Shown: positions 18,418 through 31,359, counted from the first letter of the stretch. The stretch is DNA of 64,000 bases from Nocardioides sp. CFH 31398 (GCF_022436705.1 NZ_JAKUHT010000029.1:1-64000), one strand, 5' to 3'. Made by a program: numbers and translations. Notes: generated by a model from the letters alone, not told the origin.

Positions 18418-19662
18418 TCAGGACCCGGCCAGGCGCCGGGTCACGGCGTCCCACACCGCGTGGGCCAGCACGCCCTTGGGACCGGCGGGCACGGGGGTGG
18501 GCTCCGAGCCCTCGGCGTCGAGGACGACGGCCTCGGTGTCGGGGCGGCCGAAGACGCGCCCGTCGCCGACGTCGTTCAGCACGAGCAGGTCGCAGCCCTT
18601 GCGCCGCAGCTTGTCGGTGGCGAGCGTGAGGACGTCGGTGTCCCCGTCGCCCGTCTCGGCGGCGAAGCCGACGACGACCTGGTCCGGGCCGCCGGGCCGG
18701 GTGGCCGACAGCTCCCTGAGCACGTCGGGGGTCTGCACGAGCTCGAGCGCGGGTGCGCCGTCCCCGGTCTTCTTGATCTTGGTCTCGCTGCGCGCGGCGG
18801 GAGTGAAGTCCGCGGGGGCGGCGGCCATGACCACCGCGTCCGCGTCGGACGCGGCGGCGAGCACGGCGTCGCGCAGGTCCGCCGTCGAGTCGACCTCGAC
18901 CACCGTGACGCCAGCCGGTGTCGGCAGGTCGACGTGGGCGCGGACCAGCGTCACGCGGGCGCCGCGGCCGAGCGCCGCGACGGCCAGCGCCTGGCCCTGG
19001 CGGCCCGACGAGCGGTTGCCGAGGAACCGGACGGGGTCGAGGGCCTCCCGGGTGCCGCCCGCGGAGACGACGACGTGCCGGCCGGCGAGGTCGGTGCCCC
19101 GCTCACCGCGCAGCAGCAGGTCGCGGGCGGCCTCGAGGATCGCGTCGGGGTGCGGCAGCCGCCCGCGGCCGGTGTCGGCGCCGGTCAGCCGGCCGGAGTC
19201 CGGGTCCAGCACGTGCACGCCGCGCTCGCGCAGGGTGGCGACGTTCGCCCGCGTGGCGGGGTGCTCCCACATCTCGGTGTGCATCGCCGGCGCCATGAGC
19301 ACCGGGCACCGGGCGGTCAGCAGGGTGTTGGTGAGCAGGTCGTCGGCGAGGCCGTGGGCGGCCTTGGCGAGGATGTCGGCCGTCGCGGGGGCCACGACGA
19401 GCAGCCCCGCCTCGCGGCCGATGCGGACGTGCGGGACCTCGTGGACCGACGCCCACACGTCGGCGGCCACCGGCTTGCCGGACAGGGCGGCCCAGGTGGG
19501 GGCGCCGACGAACTCCAGCGCGCTTGCGGTGGGCACGACGGTGACGTCGTGGCCCGACTCCGTCAGGCCGCGGAGCAGCTCGCAGCCCTTGTACGCGGCG
19601 ATGCCCCCGGCGACGCCGAGGACGACGCGGGGGGCGGGGGCCCGGAGGCCGGGCTCGCTCAC
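18418..19662 (-). CDS. coaBC: Bifunctional phosphopantothenoylcysteine decarboxylase / phosphopantothenate-cysteine ligase
   Basis: CoaBC carries out two steps of coenzyme A synthesis. The N-terminal flavoprotein domain (about 1-185) has [19 protein letters not shown], the catalytic His in [14 protein letters not shown] and the PAMHTEMW substrate loop (the actinobacterial variant of PAMNxxMW). The C-terminal ligase domain (about 190-414) shows [19 protein letters not shown] and [11 protein letters not shown] for CTP binding. The GTG start overlaps the rpoZ stop as GTGA. metK follows after 131 bases. Confidence 0.95.
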   Translation of the reverse strand: MSEPGLRAPAPRVVLGVAGGIAAYKGCELLRGLTESGHDVTVVPTASALEFVGAPTWAALSGKPVAADVWASVHEVPHVRIGREAGLLVVAPATADILAKAAHGLADDLLTNTLLTARCPVLMAPAMHTEMWEHPATRANVATLRERGVHVLDPDSGRLTGADTGRGRLPHPDAILEAARDLLLRGERGTDLAGRHVVVSAGGTREALDPVRFLGNRSSGRQGQALAVAALGRGARVTLVRAHVDLPTPAGVTVVEVDSTADLRDAVLAAASDADAVVMAAAPADFTPAARSETKIKKTGDGAPALELVQTPDVLRELSATRPGGPDQVVVGFAAETGDGDTDVLTLATDKLRRKGCDLLVLNDVGDGRVFGRPDTEAVVLDAEGSEPTPVPAGPKGVLAHAVWDAVTRRLAGS

Positions 19663-19988
19663 TCCTCGAACGCGGGACCGGACTCCGTGGCGGCCTGCAG
19701 GGCGGCCTCCTCGGCGGCGAGCTCGGCCGGGTCGGCCTTCTCGCAGGTGAGCAGGTCGTCGTTGATCTCGCGCAGCGCGATGGAGAGCGGCTTCTCCTGC
19801 ACGTGGGTGTCGACCAGCGGGCCGACGTACTCGAGCAGGCCCTCGCCGAGCTGGGAGTAGTACGCGTTGATCTGACGGGCGCGCTTGGCGCTGTAGAGCA
19901 CCAGCTGGTACTTGCTGTCGGTCTTCGTCAGCAGGTCGTCGATGGACGGGTTGGTCACGCCCTCGGCGGCGATGTGGGGGGCAGACAC
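19659..19988 (-). CDS. rpoZ: RNA polymerase omega subunit
   Basis: A 109-residue omega subunit that helps assemble RNA polymerase. It contains the conserved stretch [32 protein letters not shown] (quoted as family hallmark across about residues 13-44) and ends with an acidic tail usual in actinobacteria. It lies in the conserved gmk-rpoZ-coaBC order and overlaps coaBC by four bases. A gap of about 70 bases separates it from gmk. Confidence 0.94.
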   Translation of the reverse strand: MSAPHIAAEGVTNPSIDDLLTKTDSKYQLVLYSAKRARQINAYYSQLGEGLLEYVGPLVDTHVQEKPLSIALREINDDLLTCEKADPAELAAEEAALQAATESGPAFEE

Positions 19989-20060
19989 AGGAGGACCTCG
20001 CTGGAGCTCGGAGTAACCGGGGTGTCGACGGGCGAGCGGTGCTCTACCTCTCAGCGCCTC

Positions 20061-20642
20061 TCAGCGCTGTCGCCCGGACACGGACGTCAGCAACGTTACC
20101 AACTCCGCCGCAGCGGCACGAACTTCGTGGTTGACGATGGTGACGTCGAACTCGGTCTCGGCGGCCAGCTCGGTGCGCGCGGTGAGCAGCCGGCGCTCCC
20201 GCTCGGCCTCGGACTCGGTGCCCCGGCCGACGAGCCGGCGCACGAGCTCGTCCCACGACGGGGGCGACAGGAACACGAACAGCGCCTCGGGCATCGTCTC
20301 GCGCACCTGCCGCGCGCCCTGCAGGTCGATCTCGAGCAGGGCCGGGCGACCCTCGGCCAGCGCGGCCTCCACGGGGGCGCGGGGGGTGCCGTAGCGGTGG
20401 GTGCCGTGCACGACCGCCCACTCGAGCAGGTCGCCGGCGGCGACCATGGCGTCGAACTCGGCGGCGCTGACGAAGCGGTAGTGGACGCCGTCGACCTCCC
20501 CGGGCCGCGGTGGCCTCGTGGTCGCGGACACCGACAGCCACACCTCGGGGTGGTCGGCGCGGACGGCGGCCGCGACGGTCCCCTTGCCGACGGCGGTGGG
20601 GCCGGCGAGGACGACGAGCCGCGAGGTGGCGGGTGCGCTCAC
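20061..20642 (-). CDS. gmk: Guanylate kinase
   Basis: Gmk phosphorylates GMP to GDP. The 193-residue enzyme has a P-loop GPTAVGKGT (about 14-22, a slight variant of the usual GPSGVGKGT), the GMP-binding region [36 protein letters not shown] and [10 protein letters not shown]. The start is GTG at 20642, overlapping the mihF stop as GTGA, so the two are translationally coupled. Just past its stop the 10-base string CTCTCAGCGC occurs twice in tandem. Confidence 0.94.
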   Translation of the reverse strand: MSAPATSRLVVLAGPTAVGKGTVAAAVRADHPEVWLSVSATTRPPRPGEVDGVHYRFVSAAEFDAMVAAGDLLEWAVVHGTHRYGTPRAPVEAALAEGRPALLEIDLQGARQVRETMPEALFVFLSPPSWDELVRRLVGRGTESEAERERRLLTARTELAAETEFDVTIVNHEVRAAAAELVTLLTSVSGRQR

Positions 20643-20965
20643 GCGCCGTCGCGCGGGCCGAACTCCTCGCGCAGGGCGGCGAGCTGCTTCGCGCCGAGCC
20701 CCCGCACGCGCCGGGACTCCGCGATGCCCAGGCGCTCCATGGTCTGGCGGGCACGCACGCGGCCGAAGCCGGGCACCGACTGCAGGAGGTCCACGACCCT
20801 CATCTTGCCGACGACCTCGTTGCGCTGGCCCTCCTCGAGCACCTCGACGAGCGATCCGCCGCCGTGCTTCAGGCGGTTCTTGACCTCGGCCCGTTCGCGG
20901 CGGGACGCCGCGGCCTTGTCCAGAGCGGCCTGGCGTTGCTCGGGCGTCAGGGGGGGCAGTGCCAC
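20639..20965 (-). CDS. mihF: Actinobacterial integration host factor (nucleoid protein)
   Basis: A 108-residue basic DNA-binding protein of the actinobacterial IHF family, which bends DNA through a helix-two-turn-helix module and is unrelated to proteobacterial IHF. The C-terminal core [22 protein letters not shown] (H2TH, about 62-83) and [11 protein letters not shown] are characteristic; the N-terminal helix is rich in Arg, Lys and Glu. It occupies its usual site between pyrF and gmk. The 32-bp repeat arrays elsewhere in this window could be targets for such a DNA-bending protein, but this is speculation. Confidence 0.93.
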   Translation of the reverse strand: MALPPLTPEQRQAALDKAAASRRERAEVKNRLKHGGGSLVEVLEEGQRNEVVGKMRVVDLLQSVPGFGRVRARQTMERLGIAESRRVRGLGAKQLAALREEFGPRDGA

Positions 20966-21024
20966 GGAAAGGAGTCCTCGTCGTCGACGGCTGGGCCGGT
21001 CGGGTCAATCTGTCAGATGCCCAG

Positions 21025-21044
21025 GCCCCCCGGCAATCGGGGGC
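21025..21044 (-). terminator. GC-rich hairpin between the lipoprotein gene and mihF
   Basis: On the minus strand GCCCCC-GATTGCCG-GGGGGC forms a perfect 6-bp stem located 40 bases past the lipoprotein stop and before mihF. There is no U-tract, as is common in high-GC actinobacteria. It may end or attenuate the pyr transcript. Confidence 0.4.
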
Positions 21045-21083
21045 ACGGGCGTGCTCCCGCCGGGGCCGGGGCGGCGGGCCGCG

Positions 21084-21533
21084 TCACAGCCGGAGGGGGG
21101 TCCCGCACACGTCGAGGGCCTGCTGCTCGAGGTCGTCCATGGCCTGGACGGTCTCGGGCGCGGCGAGGTCGTCGGCGGCCTGGCGGATGCGGGCCCGCTC
21201 CTGGTCGTCGAGGTCGGCGGGCGGGTCCCGCGGGTCGTACGTCGCGGGGTCGACGTCGGCCTCGTCGAGGGTGGTCTCGAGGACGTCGATGCGGTCGAGG
21301 ACGAGGTCCCAGTCGTCGGTGATGTCCTCGGGTGCGTCGCCGGCGAGCTCGCGGTAGACGTCGCGCGCCTCGAACAGGGCGAGGGCGTCGCCGGACTCGG
21401 CGATCTCGCCCAGGCGGTCCTGGTTGTCGGCGACGGCGTCGCAGTAGGTCTCGGTCGCGTCGGCGCAGCCGCCGGCGAGCAGCAGCACGCCGGCGAGGGC
21501 CAGGCCGGCCACCGCCGGACCTCGGGGCCTCAC
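21084..21533 (-). CDS. Small lipoprotein of unknown function
   Basis: A 149-residue exported protein. The N-terminus (RPRGPAVAGLALAGVLLLAGGC) is a typical lipoprotein signal with a basic start, a hydrophobic core and a lipobox LAGGC, so Cys23 would be lipidated. The mature part is acidic and helical, with about 18% Asp, and has two further Cys near positions 31 and 142 that could form a disulfide. No known domain is seen. The GTG start overlaps the pyrF stop, making it the last gene of the pyrD-pyrF transcript. Confidence 0.75.
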   Translation of the reverse strand: MRPRGPAVAGLALAGVLLLAGGCADATETYCDAVADNQDRLGEIAESGDALALFEARDVYRELAGDAPEDITDDWDLVLDRIDVLETTLDEADVDPATYDPRDPPADLDDQERARIRQAADDLAAPETVQAMDDLEQQALDVCGTPLRL

Positions 21534-22381
21534 GGCTCGGCCAGCGCCGCCGCCTGCGCCTGGGCGGCGCGGCAGGCGTCCGCGAGCGCCTCCGGGTCGG
21601 GCCCGGCGGCCAGGACCTCGCGGGAGGTGGTGGGCAGGGCGGCCCGGGCGGCGGCGCCGACGAGGCGGCGTACGTCGGCCACGCCGGCGCCCTGCGCCCC
21701 GACGCCGGGCAGCAGCAGGGGTCCCCCGACGTCGAGGACCCCGGCGTCCGCGCCCGCGGGCAGCGTGGCGGTGGCTCCGACGACCGCGCCGAACGAGCCC
21801 AGCGCGGCGCCGTCGGCGAGCTCGGGGCGGTTCAGCTCGCGGAGGCCGTCCAGGACGGTGACGGCGACCGCCCGGCCGTCGTCGCCCCGCGCGTGCTGGA
21901 CGGCGGCGCCCTCGGGGTTCGAGGTGAGCGCGAGGACGAACAGCCCCGCGCCGTGGGTCCGGGCGGCCTCGACGAAGGGGTCGAGCGAGCCGAGGCCCAG
22001 GTAGGGGCTCAGGGTGACGGCGTCGCCCGCGAGGTCGCTGGCGGGGTCGAGCAGCCCGTCGGCGTACGCCGCGGAGGTGGAGCCGATGTCGCCGCGCTTG
22101 GCGTCGAGCAGCGCGAGCGCCCCGGTGGCGCGGACGTCGGAGAGGGTGCGTGCCAGGACGGCGACCCCGGCGCTGCCGAAGCGCTCGAAGAACGCCGCCT
22201 GGGGCTTGAGGACGGGCGAGAGCGGGCCGAGGACGGCGACCGCGTCGCGCGCGAAGCGCTCGAGGCCCGTGACGTCGTCGGGGAGGCCCCACGCGGCCAG
22301 CAGGCCGGGGTGGGGGTCGATGCCCACGCACATCCGGCCCCGCTCGCCCAGCGCGGTGTGCAGCCGTGCGCCGAACCTCAC
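21530..22381 (-). CDS. pyrF: Orotidine 5'-phosphate decarboxylase (long, type 2)
   Basis: PyrF converts OMP to UMP, the last step of UMP synthesis. The 283-residue TIM barrel has CVGIDPHPGLL (about 18-28), KPQAAFFERFG (59-69), the catalytic tetrad in LLDAKRGDIGSTS (91-103) and LTSNPEG near 152. This sequence set and the length define the longer group 2 enzymes usual in actinobacteria. The GTG start overlaps the preceding dehydrogenase gene by four bases. Confidence 0.95.
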   Translation of the reverse strand: MRFGARLHTALGERGRMCVGIDPHPGLLAAWGLPDDVTGLERFARDAVAVLGPLSPVLKPQAAFFERFGSAGVAVLARTLSDVRATGALALLDAKRGDIGSTSAAYADGLLDPASDLAGDAVTLSPYLGLGSLDPFVEAARTHGAGLFVLALTSNPEGAAVQHARGDDGRAVAVTVLDGLRELNRPELADGAALGSFGAVVGATATLPAGADAGVLDVGGPLLLPGVGAQGAGVADVRRLVGAAARAALPTTSREVLAAGPDPEALADACRAAQAQAAALAEP

Positions 22382-23265
22382 GCCGGCACCCCCGCCCCGT
22401 CCGCCGCCCCGTCGCCGCCCGCGGGCTCGGCGGCCAGCTCGGCGCTGATGCGGTGGGCCGTCGTCGGGTCCGCCAGGAGCGCGGAGCCGACCTGGACGGC
22501 GACGGCACCCGCGGCGAGCATCGCGCGGGCGTCGTCCGCGGTCGCGACGCCGCCGCACCCCATCACCGGCAGGGTCGGCAGCCCGGCGTGGACCTCGGCG
22601 ACGCAGCGCCGGGCGACGGGGAACAGGGACGGGCCGCTGAGCCCGGCGTGGCGGCCGTCGGGCATCAGGGCAGGCAGGGAGTGGCCGACCACGAGGCCGT
22701 CGACGCCCGCCTCGACGAGGGCGAGGGCCTGGTCGAGGACGCGCAGCGGGTCGGGGCGGACCTTCGCCAGCACCGGGACGTCGCGCGGCAGCTCGCGCCG
22801 GCACGTCGCGACGATGCGGGTCGCGACGAGGCCCGAGGCCATCGGCTCACGGGTCTCGACGAGGCCCCAGTCGAGGGGGTCCGGCTCGGACAGGTCGACC
22901 TCGACCGCCGCGACGCCGGGCGACTGCCCGACGCGGCGGGCGAGCTCGGCGTGCTCGGCGACCGTCTCCCCCGCGATCGAGACCACGACCCTGGCGCCGG
23001 CCCGGACGAGCCAGGGCAGCTCGGTGGCCAGGAACCGGTCGAGGCCGGGATTCTGCAGGCCGACGGCGTGGAGCAGCCCGGAGGGCGACTCGACGACCCT
23101 CGGCAGCGGTCCCCCGGGGCGGGGGCGCAGCGTGATGGTGCGGGTGACGAAGCCGCCGAGGGCCGACAGGTCGCCGTACGCGGCGAGCTCGCGGCCCGTC
23201 CCGGCGCAGCCGGCGGCGGTGAGGACCGGTCCCGGCAGGTCGACGGTGGCGACGTGGCGGCCCAT
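22378..23265 (-). CDS. Dihydroorotate dehydrogenase-like flavoprotein (PyrDB family) lacking the catalytic cysteine
   Basis: A 295-residue FMN-binding TIM barrel of the class 1 dihydroorotate dehydrogenase family: N-terminal LPGPVLTAAGCAG, LAKVRPD with the FMN lysine, PVMGCGGVATADDARAML and VQVGSALL for FMN phosphate. In class 1B enzymes the active-site loop reads NxSCPN; here it is VDLSEPDPLDWG, so the catalytic Cys is absent. It forms a pair with the PyrK-like gene just upstream. Because a complete class 2 PyrD is encoded next to them, this pair probably does another flavin reaction or is a divergent remnant. Confidence 0.75.
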   Translation of the reverse strand: MGRHVATVDLPGPVLTAAGCAGTGRELAAYGDLSALGGFVTRTITLRPRPGGPLPRVVESPSGLLHAVGLQNPGLDRFLATELPWLVRAGARVVVSIAGETVAEHAELARRVGQSPGVAAVEVDLSEPDPLDWGLVETREPMASGLVATRIVATCRRELPRDVPVLAKVRPDPLRVLDQALALVEAGVDGLVVGHSLPALMPDGRHAGLSGPSLFPVARRCVAEVHAGLPTLPVMGCGGVATADDARAMLAAGAVAVQVGSALLADPTTAHRISAELAAEPAGGDGAADGAGVPA

Positions 23266-24185
23266 CAGACGGCGCCTCCCCCGGCGGTCTCGGCGGTCTC
23301 GGTGGGCACACGGCCGAGCGAGTCCCACCGGACCCGGTCGCCGCGGAGCACGGGTCCCTCGGTGCAGCCGCGGACCATCCGCACCACGCGGTCCTCGCCG
23401 AGGACGGGGACGGCGCAGCCCTGGCACAGTCCGGTGAGGCACGGACCGGGCTGCTCGAGCGCGGTCTGGCTCCACGCGCCGGCGTCCTCGGCGGCCCCGG
23501 CGACCCGTGCGAGGGTCGCGGCGGGGGCGGCGGCGTACACGACGTCGGCCTCGGCGCGGGCGAGCACCTCGGGCAGCGCGGCGCCGACGAGGTCGGCGAG
23601 CGACGACCCGGCCCCGGCGCGACCGACGGAGCCGTCGCCGGTGACGACCGTGACGGACCGGGCGGTGCGGCGGGCCTCGAGGGCCGCGAGGAGGCGCGAC
23701 TCGTCGGCGGCGGCGAGGAGGATGACGACGGTGCAGCCGCGCTCCTTCAGCCGTGACGCCAGCGGGAACAGGCAGGCGGCGGAGTAGCCCTCGCCGACCA
23801 GGACGCACGAGACCGGGTCGCGAGGCAGGGAGAACGGGCGTCCGAGGGGGCCGGTGACCTCGAGCCGGGTGCCGGCGGGCTGGGCCGCGAGCCACCGGCT
23901 GCCGGGGCCGACGGGGTCGACGACGACCTCGACGGCGCTGCCGAAGCCGCCGACGGTGCGGACGCCCCGGATCCAGAAGGCGCGCCGTCCGAGGCGGCCC
24001 TCACCGGCGGGCAGCGCGACGAAGGTGCCGGGGCGGGCGCGCTCGGCGACGTCGGGGACGGCGAGGGTGAGGTGCTGGTAGGCACCGACCTTCTTCGTGG
24101 TGAGGATCTCGCCGGTGACGTGACGCGGACCGGTGGGGGTGTCGGGGGCGCCGCCCGCGGTGGTCGACCCGGTGGCGGTGCTCAC
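23265..24185 (-). CDS. PyrK-like electron transfer subunit (FAD and [2Fe-2S])
   Basis: A 306-residue member of the ferredoxin-reductase family most like PyrK, the electron transfer partner of class 1B dihydroorotate dehydrogenase. It has an N-terminal FAD-binding barrel, an NAD-binding half with [16 protein letters not shown], and a C-terminal iron-sulfur ligand set [10 protein letters not shown] plus RGCTEGP (C-x4-C-x2-C...C). The first 22 residues are probably disordered. It overlaps pyrD (4 bases) and the PyrDB-like gene (1 base). It should pass electrons between NAD(H) and that flavoprotein. Confidence 0.8.
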   Translation of the reverse strand: MSTATGSTTAGGAPDTPTGPRHVTGEILTTKKVGAYQHLTLAVPDVAERARPGTFVALPAGEGRLGRRAFWIRGVRTVGGFGSAVEVVVDPVGPGSRWLAAQPAGTRLEVTGPLGRPFSLPRDPVSCVLVGEGYSAACLFPLASRLKERGCTVVILLAAADESRLLAALEARRTARSVTVVTGDGSVGRAGAGSSLADLVGAALPEVLARAEADVVYAAAPAATLARVAGAAEDAGAWSQTALEQPGPCLTGLCQGCAVPVLGEDRVVRMVRGCTEGPVLRGDRVRWDSLGRVPTETAETAGGGAV

Positions 24186-25237
24186 GGGACCAGCCCCGCG
24201 ACGGTACGGCGGACGAACGCCGGGCCCTCGTAGACGAACCCGGTGTAGGACTGCAGCAGCGTGGCACCGTCGCGCAGCCGCTCGGAGGCCTCGGCGGCGT
24301 CGGCGATGCCGCCGACCGACACCAGCGTGAGGCGGTCGCCGGCACGGCGGTGAAGGAGGCGCAGCACCTCCCGGGAGCGGGCGGCGACGGGTGCGCCGGA
24401 CAGGCCGCCGGCCCCGGCGGCGGCGACGTCCGCGGGCGGGCTGAGCAGCCCGTCGCGCGCGATCGTGGTGTTGGTGGCGACGATCCCGGCCAGCCCCTGG
24501 GCGACGGCGAGGTCGGCGACGGCCTCGACGTCCTCGTCGGCGAGGTCGGGCGCGATCTTCACCAGCAGCGGCAGCGGGCTGGTCCGGTGCGGGGTCGCGG
24601 TGTCCGCGCGACGTCGTACGGCGGCCAGGATGGGCTCGAGCCGCTCGACGTTCTGCAGGTCGCGCAGGCCCGGGGTGTTCGGGGAGCTGACGTTGACGAC
24701 GAGGTAGTCGGCGTACGGCGCCAGCAGGCCGGCGCTCAGCTCGTGGTCGGCGACGGCCTCGTCGTCGGCGACGACCTTGGTCTTGCCGATGTTGACGCCG
24801 AGGACGACGTCGGGGGTGCGTCCGGCGTGGGCGAGACGGGCGGCGCGCAGCGCGAGCCGGGAGGCGACCGCTTCGGCACCCTCGTTGTTGAAGCCCATCC
24901 GGTTCACGACGGCGCGGTCGGCGGGGAGGCGGAACAGCCGCGGTCGCGGGTTGCCCGGCTGCGGGCGTCCCGTGACGGTGCCGACCTCGACGTGGGAGAA
25001 CCCCAGGCCGGCCAGCGCGTCGACGCCGACGGCGTTCTTGTCGAAGCCGGCGGCGAGGCCCAGGGGGTGCGAGAAGCGCAGCCCCATGGCGGTGACGGGG
25101 CGGGCGCCGGAGGGGGCGACGGGCGCCCGCTGGAGCACCGGACGGGCGGCGCGGACGGCGGCGAACCCGACCCGGTGCGCGCGCTCGGCGTCGATGCGGG
25201 TGGCGACGACGTCGAAGAGGCGGCGGTACGTGCTCAC
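24182..25237 (-). CDS. pyrD: Dihydroorotate dehydrogenase, quinone-dependent (class 2)
   Basis: This enzyme oxidises dihydroorotate to orotate, using membrane quinone. The 351-residue protein has the extended N-terminal helix region of class 2 enzymes ([18 protein letters not shown]), [19 protein letters not shown], the catalytic serine in [21 protein letters not shown] and VSVGGI. All key residues are present, so it is the likely functional dihydroorotate dehydrogenase of this organism. A GAGGAGGG ribosome-binding site precedes the GTG. Its leader holds a strong dyad unlike the PyrR leaders at carA and pyrR. Confidence 0.95.
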   Translation of the reverse strand: MSTYRRLFDVVATRIDAERAHRVGFAAVRAARPVLQRAPVAPSGARPVTAMGLRFSHPLGLAAGFDKNAVGVDALAGLGFSHVEVGTVTGRPQPGNPRPRLFRLPADRAVVNRMGFNNEGAEAVASRLALRAARLAHAGRTPDVVLGVNIGKTKVVADDEAVADHELSAGLLAPYADYLVVNVSSPNTPGLRDLQNVERLEPILAAVRRRADTATPHRTSPLPLLVKIAPDLADEDVEAVADLAVAQGLAGIVATNTTIARDGLLSPPADVAAAGAGGLSGAPVAARSREVLRLLHRRAGDRLTLVSVGGIADAAEASERLRDGATLLQSYTGFVYEGPAFVRRTVAGLVP

Positions 25238-25274
25238 GCCTCCGGCCCTCCTCGCGATGCTGACCCCCGAGAGC

Positions 25275-25304
25275 CCCGCCGCTCGGCGGGCTGCGGTGAG
25301 GCTA
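25275..25304 (-). promoter_or_regulatory. pyrD leader: -10 box and a 7-bp hairpin
   Basis: On the minus strand TAGCCT (25299-25304) can serve as -10 box. The transcript would then carry the hairpin CCCGCCG-AG-CGGCGGG (25275-25290) before the ribosome-binding site. No PyrR-type loop is present. A 2-base loop is tight, so the folded form would open to a 4-base loop. Confidence 0.35.
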
Positions 25305-25335
25305 ACAGGGCGGGGAGGCGAGCCGACCTGCGAGG

Positions 25336-26508
25336 ATGCGCCGCGTGCGCGACTCCCGGGCCCTCGCCGGTGTGCTCGGCGTCCTGCTGGCGACCGGCTG
25401 GGCGGCGAACCACTTCTCGGCCACCATCCCGGTCCTGACCGGGCGCGAGGGCCTGTCGGTCACGCTGATCGACGCCGTCTTCGGGCTGTACGCCGTGGGG
25501 CTGGTGCCCGGCCTCTTCCTCGGCGGCGGTCTCTCCGACCGGTGGGGCCGCCCGGCCGTCGTCCTGCCCGGGGCGCTGCTCGCGGCGTGCGGGACCGTCG
25601 TCCTGCTGACCTGGCACGAGCCGGCGGGTCTGCTGCTGGGCCGCTTCGTCGTGGGTCTCGGCGCCGGGCTCACCACCGGGGCCGGCACGGCCTGGGCCGG
25701 GGATCTCGGCGGCACCCGCGGGACCGTCCTCGCCGGGGTGTTCCTCACCGCCGGCTTCGGCTTCGGTCCGTTGACCTCCGGGGTCGTGGCGCAGTTCCTG
25801 CCGCTGCCGCTCGTGCTGCCCTTCGGGCTGTCGCTGGTGCTCTCGCTGGCGGCCGTCGCGGCCGCCGTCCGGTGGAGCGTGCCGGTGACGCCCCGGCCCG
25901 TCCGTCGCACGGCCGACTCACCCGCGCCGCCGCCGGTCGAGGCGCACCGCGGCGTCGGGGTGACGCTGGCCTGGTCGGTGCCCGTCGCGATCGTGGTGTT
26001 CGCGAGCGCGACCGTCGTCCTTGTGACCCTGACGCCGCGGCTGCCCGGTGACCTCGACGGCCCGCTGCTCATGGGTGTCTCGGCCATCCTGTCCCTGGGC
26101 AGCGGGATCGCGGTGCAGACGCTCGCGCGGCGCCGCGGCTTCGGGCCGCGGGCCGGGGTCGTGGGCCTGCTGTTCTCCGCGCTCGGCTTCGCGCTGCTCG
26201 CCGCCGGGGGCTCCACGGTGGGGCTGCCGCTGTTCGTCACCGCGTGCGTCGTGATGGGTGCCGCCTACGGCCTCTGCCTGCGGGAGGGCCTGCTGGACGT
26301 CGAGTCCCTCGCCCCGCCCGCCCGGCGCGGCGTCCTGACCGGCTTCTTCTACGTCGTCACCTACGTCGGGTTCGGCCTGCCGCTGCTGCTGACCGTCCTC
26401 ACGCCGTCCGTGGGCGTCCTCTGGCCCCCCGTCGTCCTCAGCGGCGTCGCGCTCGCCCTCGCCGCCCTCCGCACCACCCAGCTCGCCGCCGGCCACCCCG
26501 CCCGCTGA
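25336..26508 (+). CDS. MFS transporter
   Basis: A 390-residue inner-membrane protein with about twelve hydrophobic helices in two halves joined by a charged loop near residues 185-205. The MFS signature between helices 2 and 3 is [14 protein letters not shown] (motif A). The substrate cannot be inferred. An in-frame GTG at 25345 has a GAGGAT box 7 bases upstream and may be the real, leaderless start. The gene interrupts the usual carB-pyrD neighbourhood on the opposite strand and is followed by an inverted 32-bp repeat array, which suggests an insertion. Confidence 0.85.
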   Translation: MRRVRDSRALAGVLGVLLATGWAANHFSATIPVLTGREGLSVTLIDAVFGLYAVGLVPGLFLGGGLSDRWGRPAVVLPGALLAACGTVVLLTWHEPAGLLLGRFVVGLGAGLTTGAGTAWAGDLGGTRGTVLAGVFLTAGFGFGPLTSGVVAQFLPLPLVLPFGLSLVLSLAAVAAAVRWSVPVTPRPVRRTADSPAPPPVEAHRGVGVTLAWSVPVAIVVFASATVVLVTLTPRLPGDLDGPLLMGVSAILSLGSGIAVQTLARRRGFGPRAGVVGLLFSALGFALLAAGGSTVGLPLFVTACVVMGAAYGLCLREGLLDVESLAPPARRGVLTGFFYVVTYVGFGLPLLLTVLTPSVGVLWPPVVLSGVALALAALRTTQLAAGHPAR

Positions 26509-26518
26509 CGCCCGCCGG

Positions 26519-26772
26519 GTCGGCACGTCTGCGCACCGAACAGGGCTCGAGTCGGCACGTCTGCGCAGCCCACACGGCTCGAGTCGGCACGTCTGCGCAG
26601 CCCACACGGCCCGAGTCGGCACGTCTGCACCGCACGGAGCTCGAGTCGGCACGTCTGTGCCCGCGACTCCCCGCCAGCGCCCCGACCTGCGCAGACGTGA
26701 CGACTCGACGTCCTCAGCCTGCGCAGACGTGCCGACTCGGCGTCCTCAGCCTCCGCAGACGTGCCGACTCGA
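26519..26772. repeat. Array 2 of the 32-bp repeat family, inverted halves between convergent genes
   Basis: Five units with core GTCGGCACGTCTGCGCA start at 26519, 26551, 26583, 26615 and 26645 (period 32, the last 30). After a 25-base spacer, three units in the opposite orientation, GCAGACGTGCCGACTCG, start at 26691, 26723 and 26755. The first of these has A for C in the core. The two blocks are reverse complements and can pair to form very long hairpins. The array fills the 269-base gap between the convergent MFS and carB genes and ends 6 bases from the carB stop, so it may act as a bidirectional terminator. Confidence 0.9.
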
Positions 26773-26777
26773 CGTGC

Positions 26778-30139
<3,362 letters not shown>

Positions 30140-30140
<1 letters not shown>

Positions 30141-31260
30141 CAGCGAGCACCTCCCATGAGGTCGCAGAACCGGTCGAACAGGTACGCCGCGTCGTGCGGC
30201 CCGGCCGCGGCCTCGGGGTGGTACTGCACCGAGAACGCCCGCAGCCTCTCCGCGTCGTCGCGGAGCTCGAGGCCCTCGACGACGTCGTCGTTGAGGCAGA
30301 CGTGGCTGACGCTCGCCGCGCCGTACGGCGTGGCCGTGACGGCGTCCAGCGGCGCGTCGACCGCGAAGCCGTGGTTGTGGGCGGTGACCTCGACGCGCCC
30401 GGTGGTGCGGTCCATCACGGGCTGGTTGATGCCGCGGTGGCCGTAGGTGAGCTTGTAGGTGCCGAAGCCGAGCGCGCGGCCGAACAGCTGGTTGCCGAAG
30501 CAGATCCCGAAGTACGGCAGACCCTCGTCGAGCGCCCCCTGCAGCAGGGCGATCTGGTCGGTCGTGGCGGCCGGGTCGCCGGGGCCGTTGGAGTAGAAGA
30601 GCCCGTCGGGCGAGACGGCGCGGACGTCGTCCAGCGAGGCGGTCGCGGGCAGCACGTGCACCTCGACGCCGCGGGCGGCGAGCATCCGCGGGGTGTTGGC
30701 CTTGATGCCGAGGTCGAGCGCGGCGACGCGCAGGCGGGCGGTGCCCTCGGCGGGGACGACGTACTGCTCGGCGGTGGTCACCTCCCCCGCCAGCTCGGCG
30801 CCGGCCATCGGCGCCGACGCCTGCACGCGCTCCAGGAGCGCGGCGGCGTCGGTGGTCGGAGAGGATATGCCCCACCGCAATGCGCCGCGCTCGCGAGGTG
30901 GCGGGTGAGCGCCCGGGTGTCGACCCCGGAGATGCCCACCACCCCCTGCTCGCGCAGGGCGTCGTCGAGCGAGGCGTTCGCACGCCAGGACGACGGGCGG
31001 CGCGCGGGATCGCGGACGACGTACCCCGCGACCCAGATGCGACGCGACTCCGGGTCCTCGTCGTTGACGCCGGTGTTGCCCACGTGCGGGGCCGTCATGA
31101 CGACGACCTGCCGGTGGTAGCTCGGGTCGGTGAGCGTCTCCTGGTAGCCGGTCATGCCGGTCGAGAACACGGCCTCGCCGAAGGTCTCCCCCTCGGCGCC
31201 GTAGGACTCCCCGGTGAACGTGCGTCCGTCCTCGAGCACGAGGATCGCAGGCGAGACCAC
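30140..31260 (-). pseudogene. carA: Carbamoyl-phosphate synthase small subunit, apparently frameshifted
   Basis: CarA is the glutaminase subunit feeding ammonia to CarB. The N-terminal part ([18 protein letters not shown] to [14 protein letters not shown]) is in one frame and the rest ([12 protein letters not shown], then the amidotransferase domain with the catalytic Cys in [14 protein letters not shown] and the His/Glu in YHPEAAAGP) is in another. The switch is near 30893-30897, where CACCTCGCGAG reads as CACCTCCGCGAG with one C missing. The total length is one base short of 374 codons. Read as one gene, all catalytic residues are present. A sequencing error is at least as likely as a real lesion. 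The start is GTG at 31260, with a perfect AGGAGGT 5 bases upstream. Confidence 0.85.
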
Positions 31261-31323
31261 GCCGTACCTCCTTCTCCGCCTCACGGGACGGCCAGTTAAA
31301 GGATGTCGGTCGGCGCGACCCTA
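31261..31323 (-). promoter_or_regulatory. carA promoter and PyrR-type RNA leader
   Basis: TAGGGT (31318-31323) is the likely -10. The leader carries CCTTTAA and then CCCGTGAGG (31279-31287), which matches the PyrR-binding loop consensus CCNGNGAGG. Flanking GCCGT (31288-31292) pairs with ACGGC (31261-31265) next to the start codon, enclosing the AGGAGGT ribosome-binding site (31266-31272). With UMP or UTP high, PyrR would hold this fold and block translation. The pyrR leader at 37269 has the same layout. Confidence 0.8.
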
Positions 31324-31359
31324 CCAGCGCGGCGACCCACCCATTCCTGACCGTTTCAC

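Noticed and set aside
30885-30905. Programmed ribosomal frameshifting in carA
   Set aside because: There is no slippery heptamer or following structure, and carA is not known to use frameshifting; an indel explains the data better.
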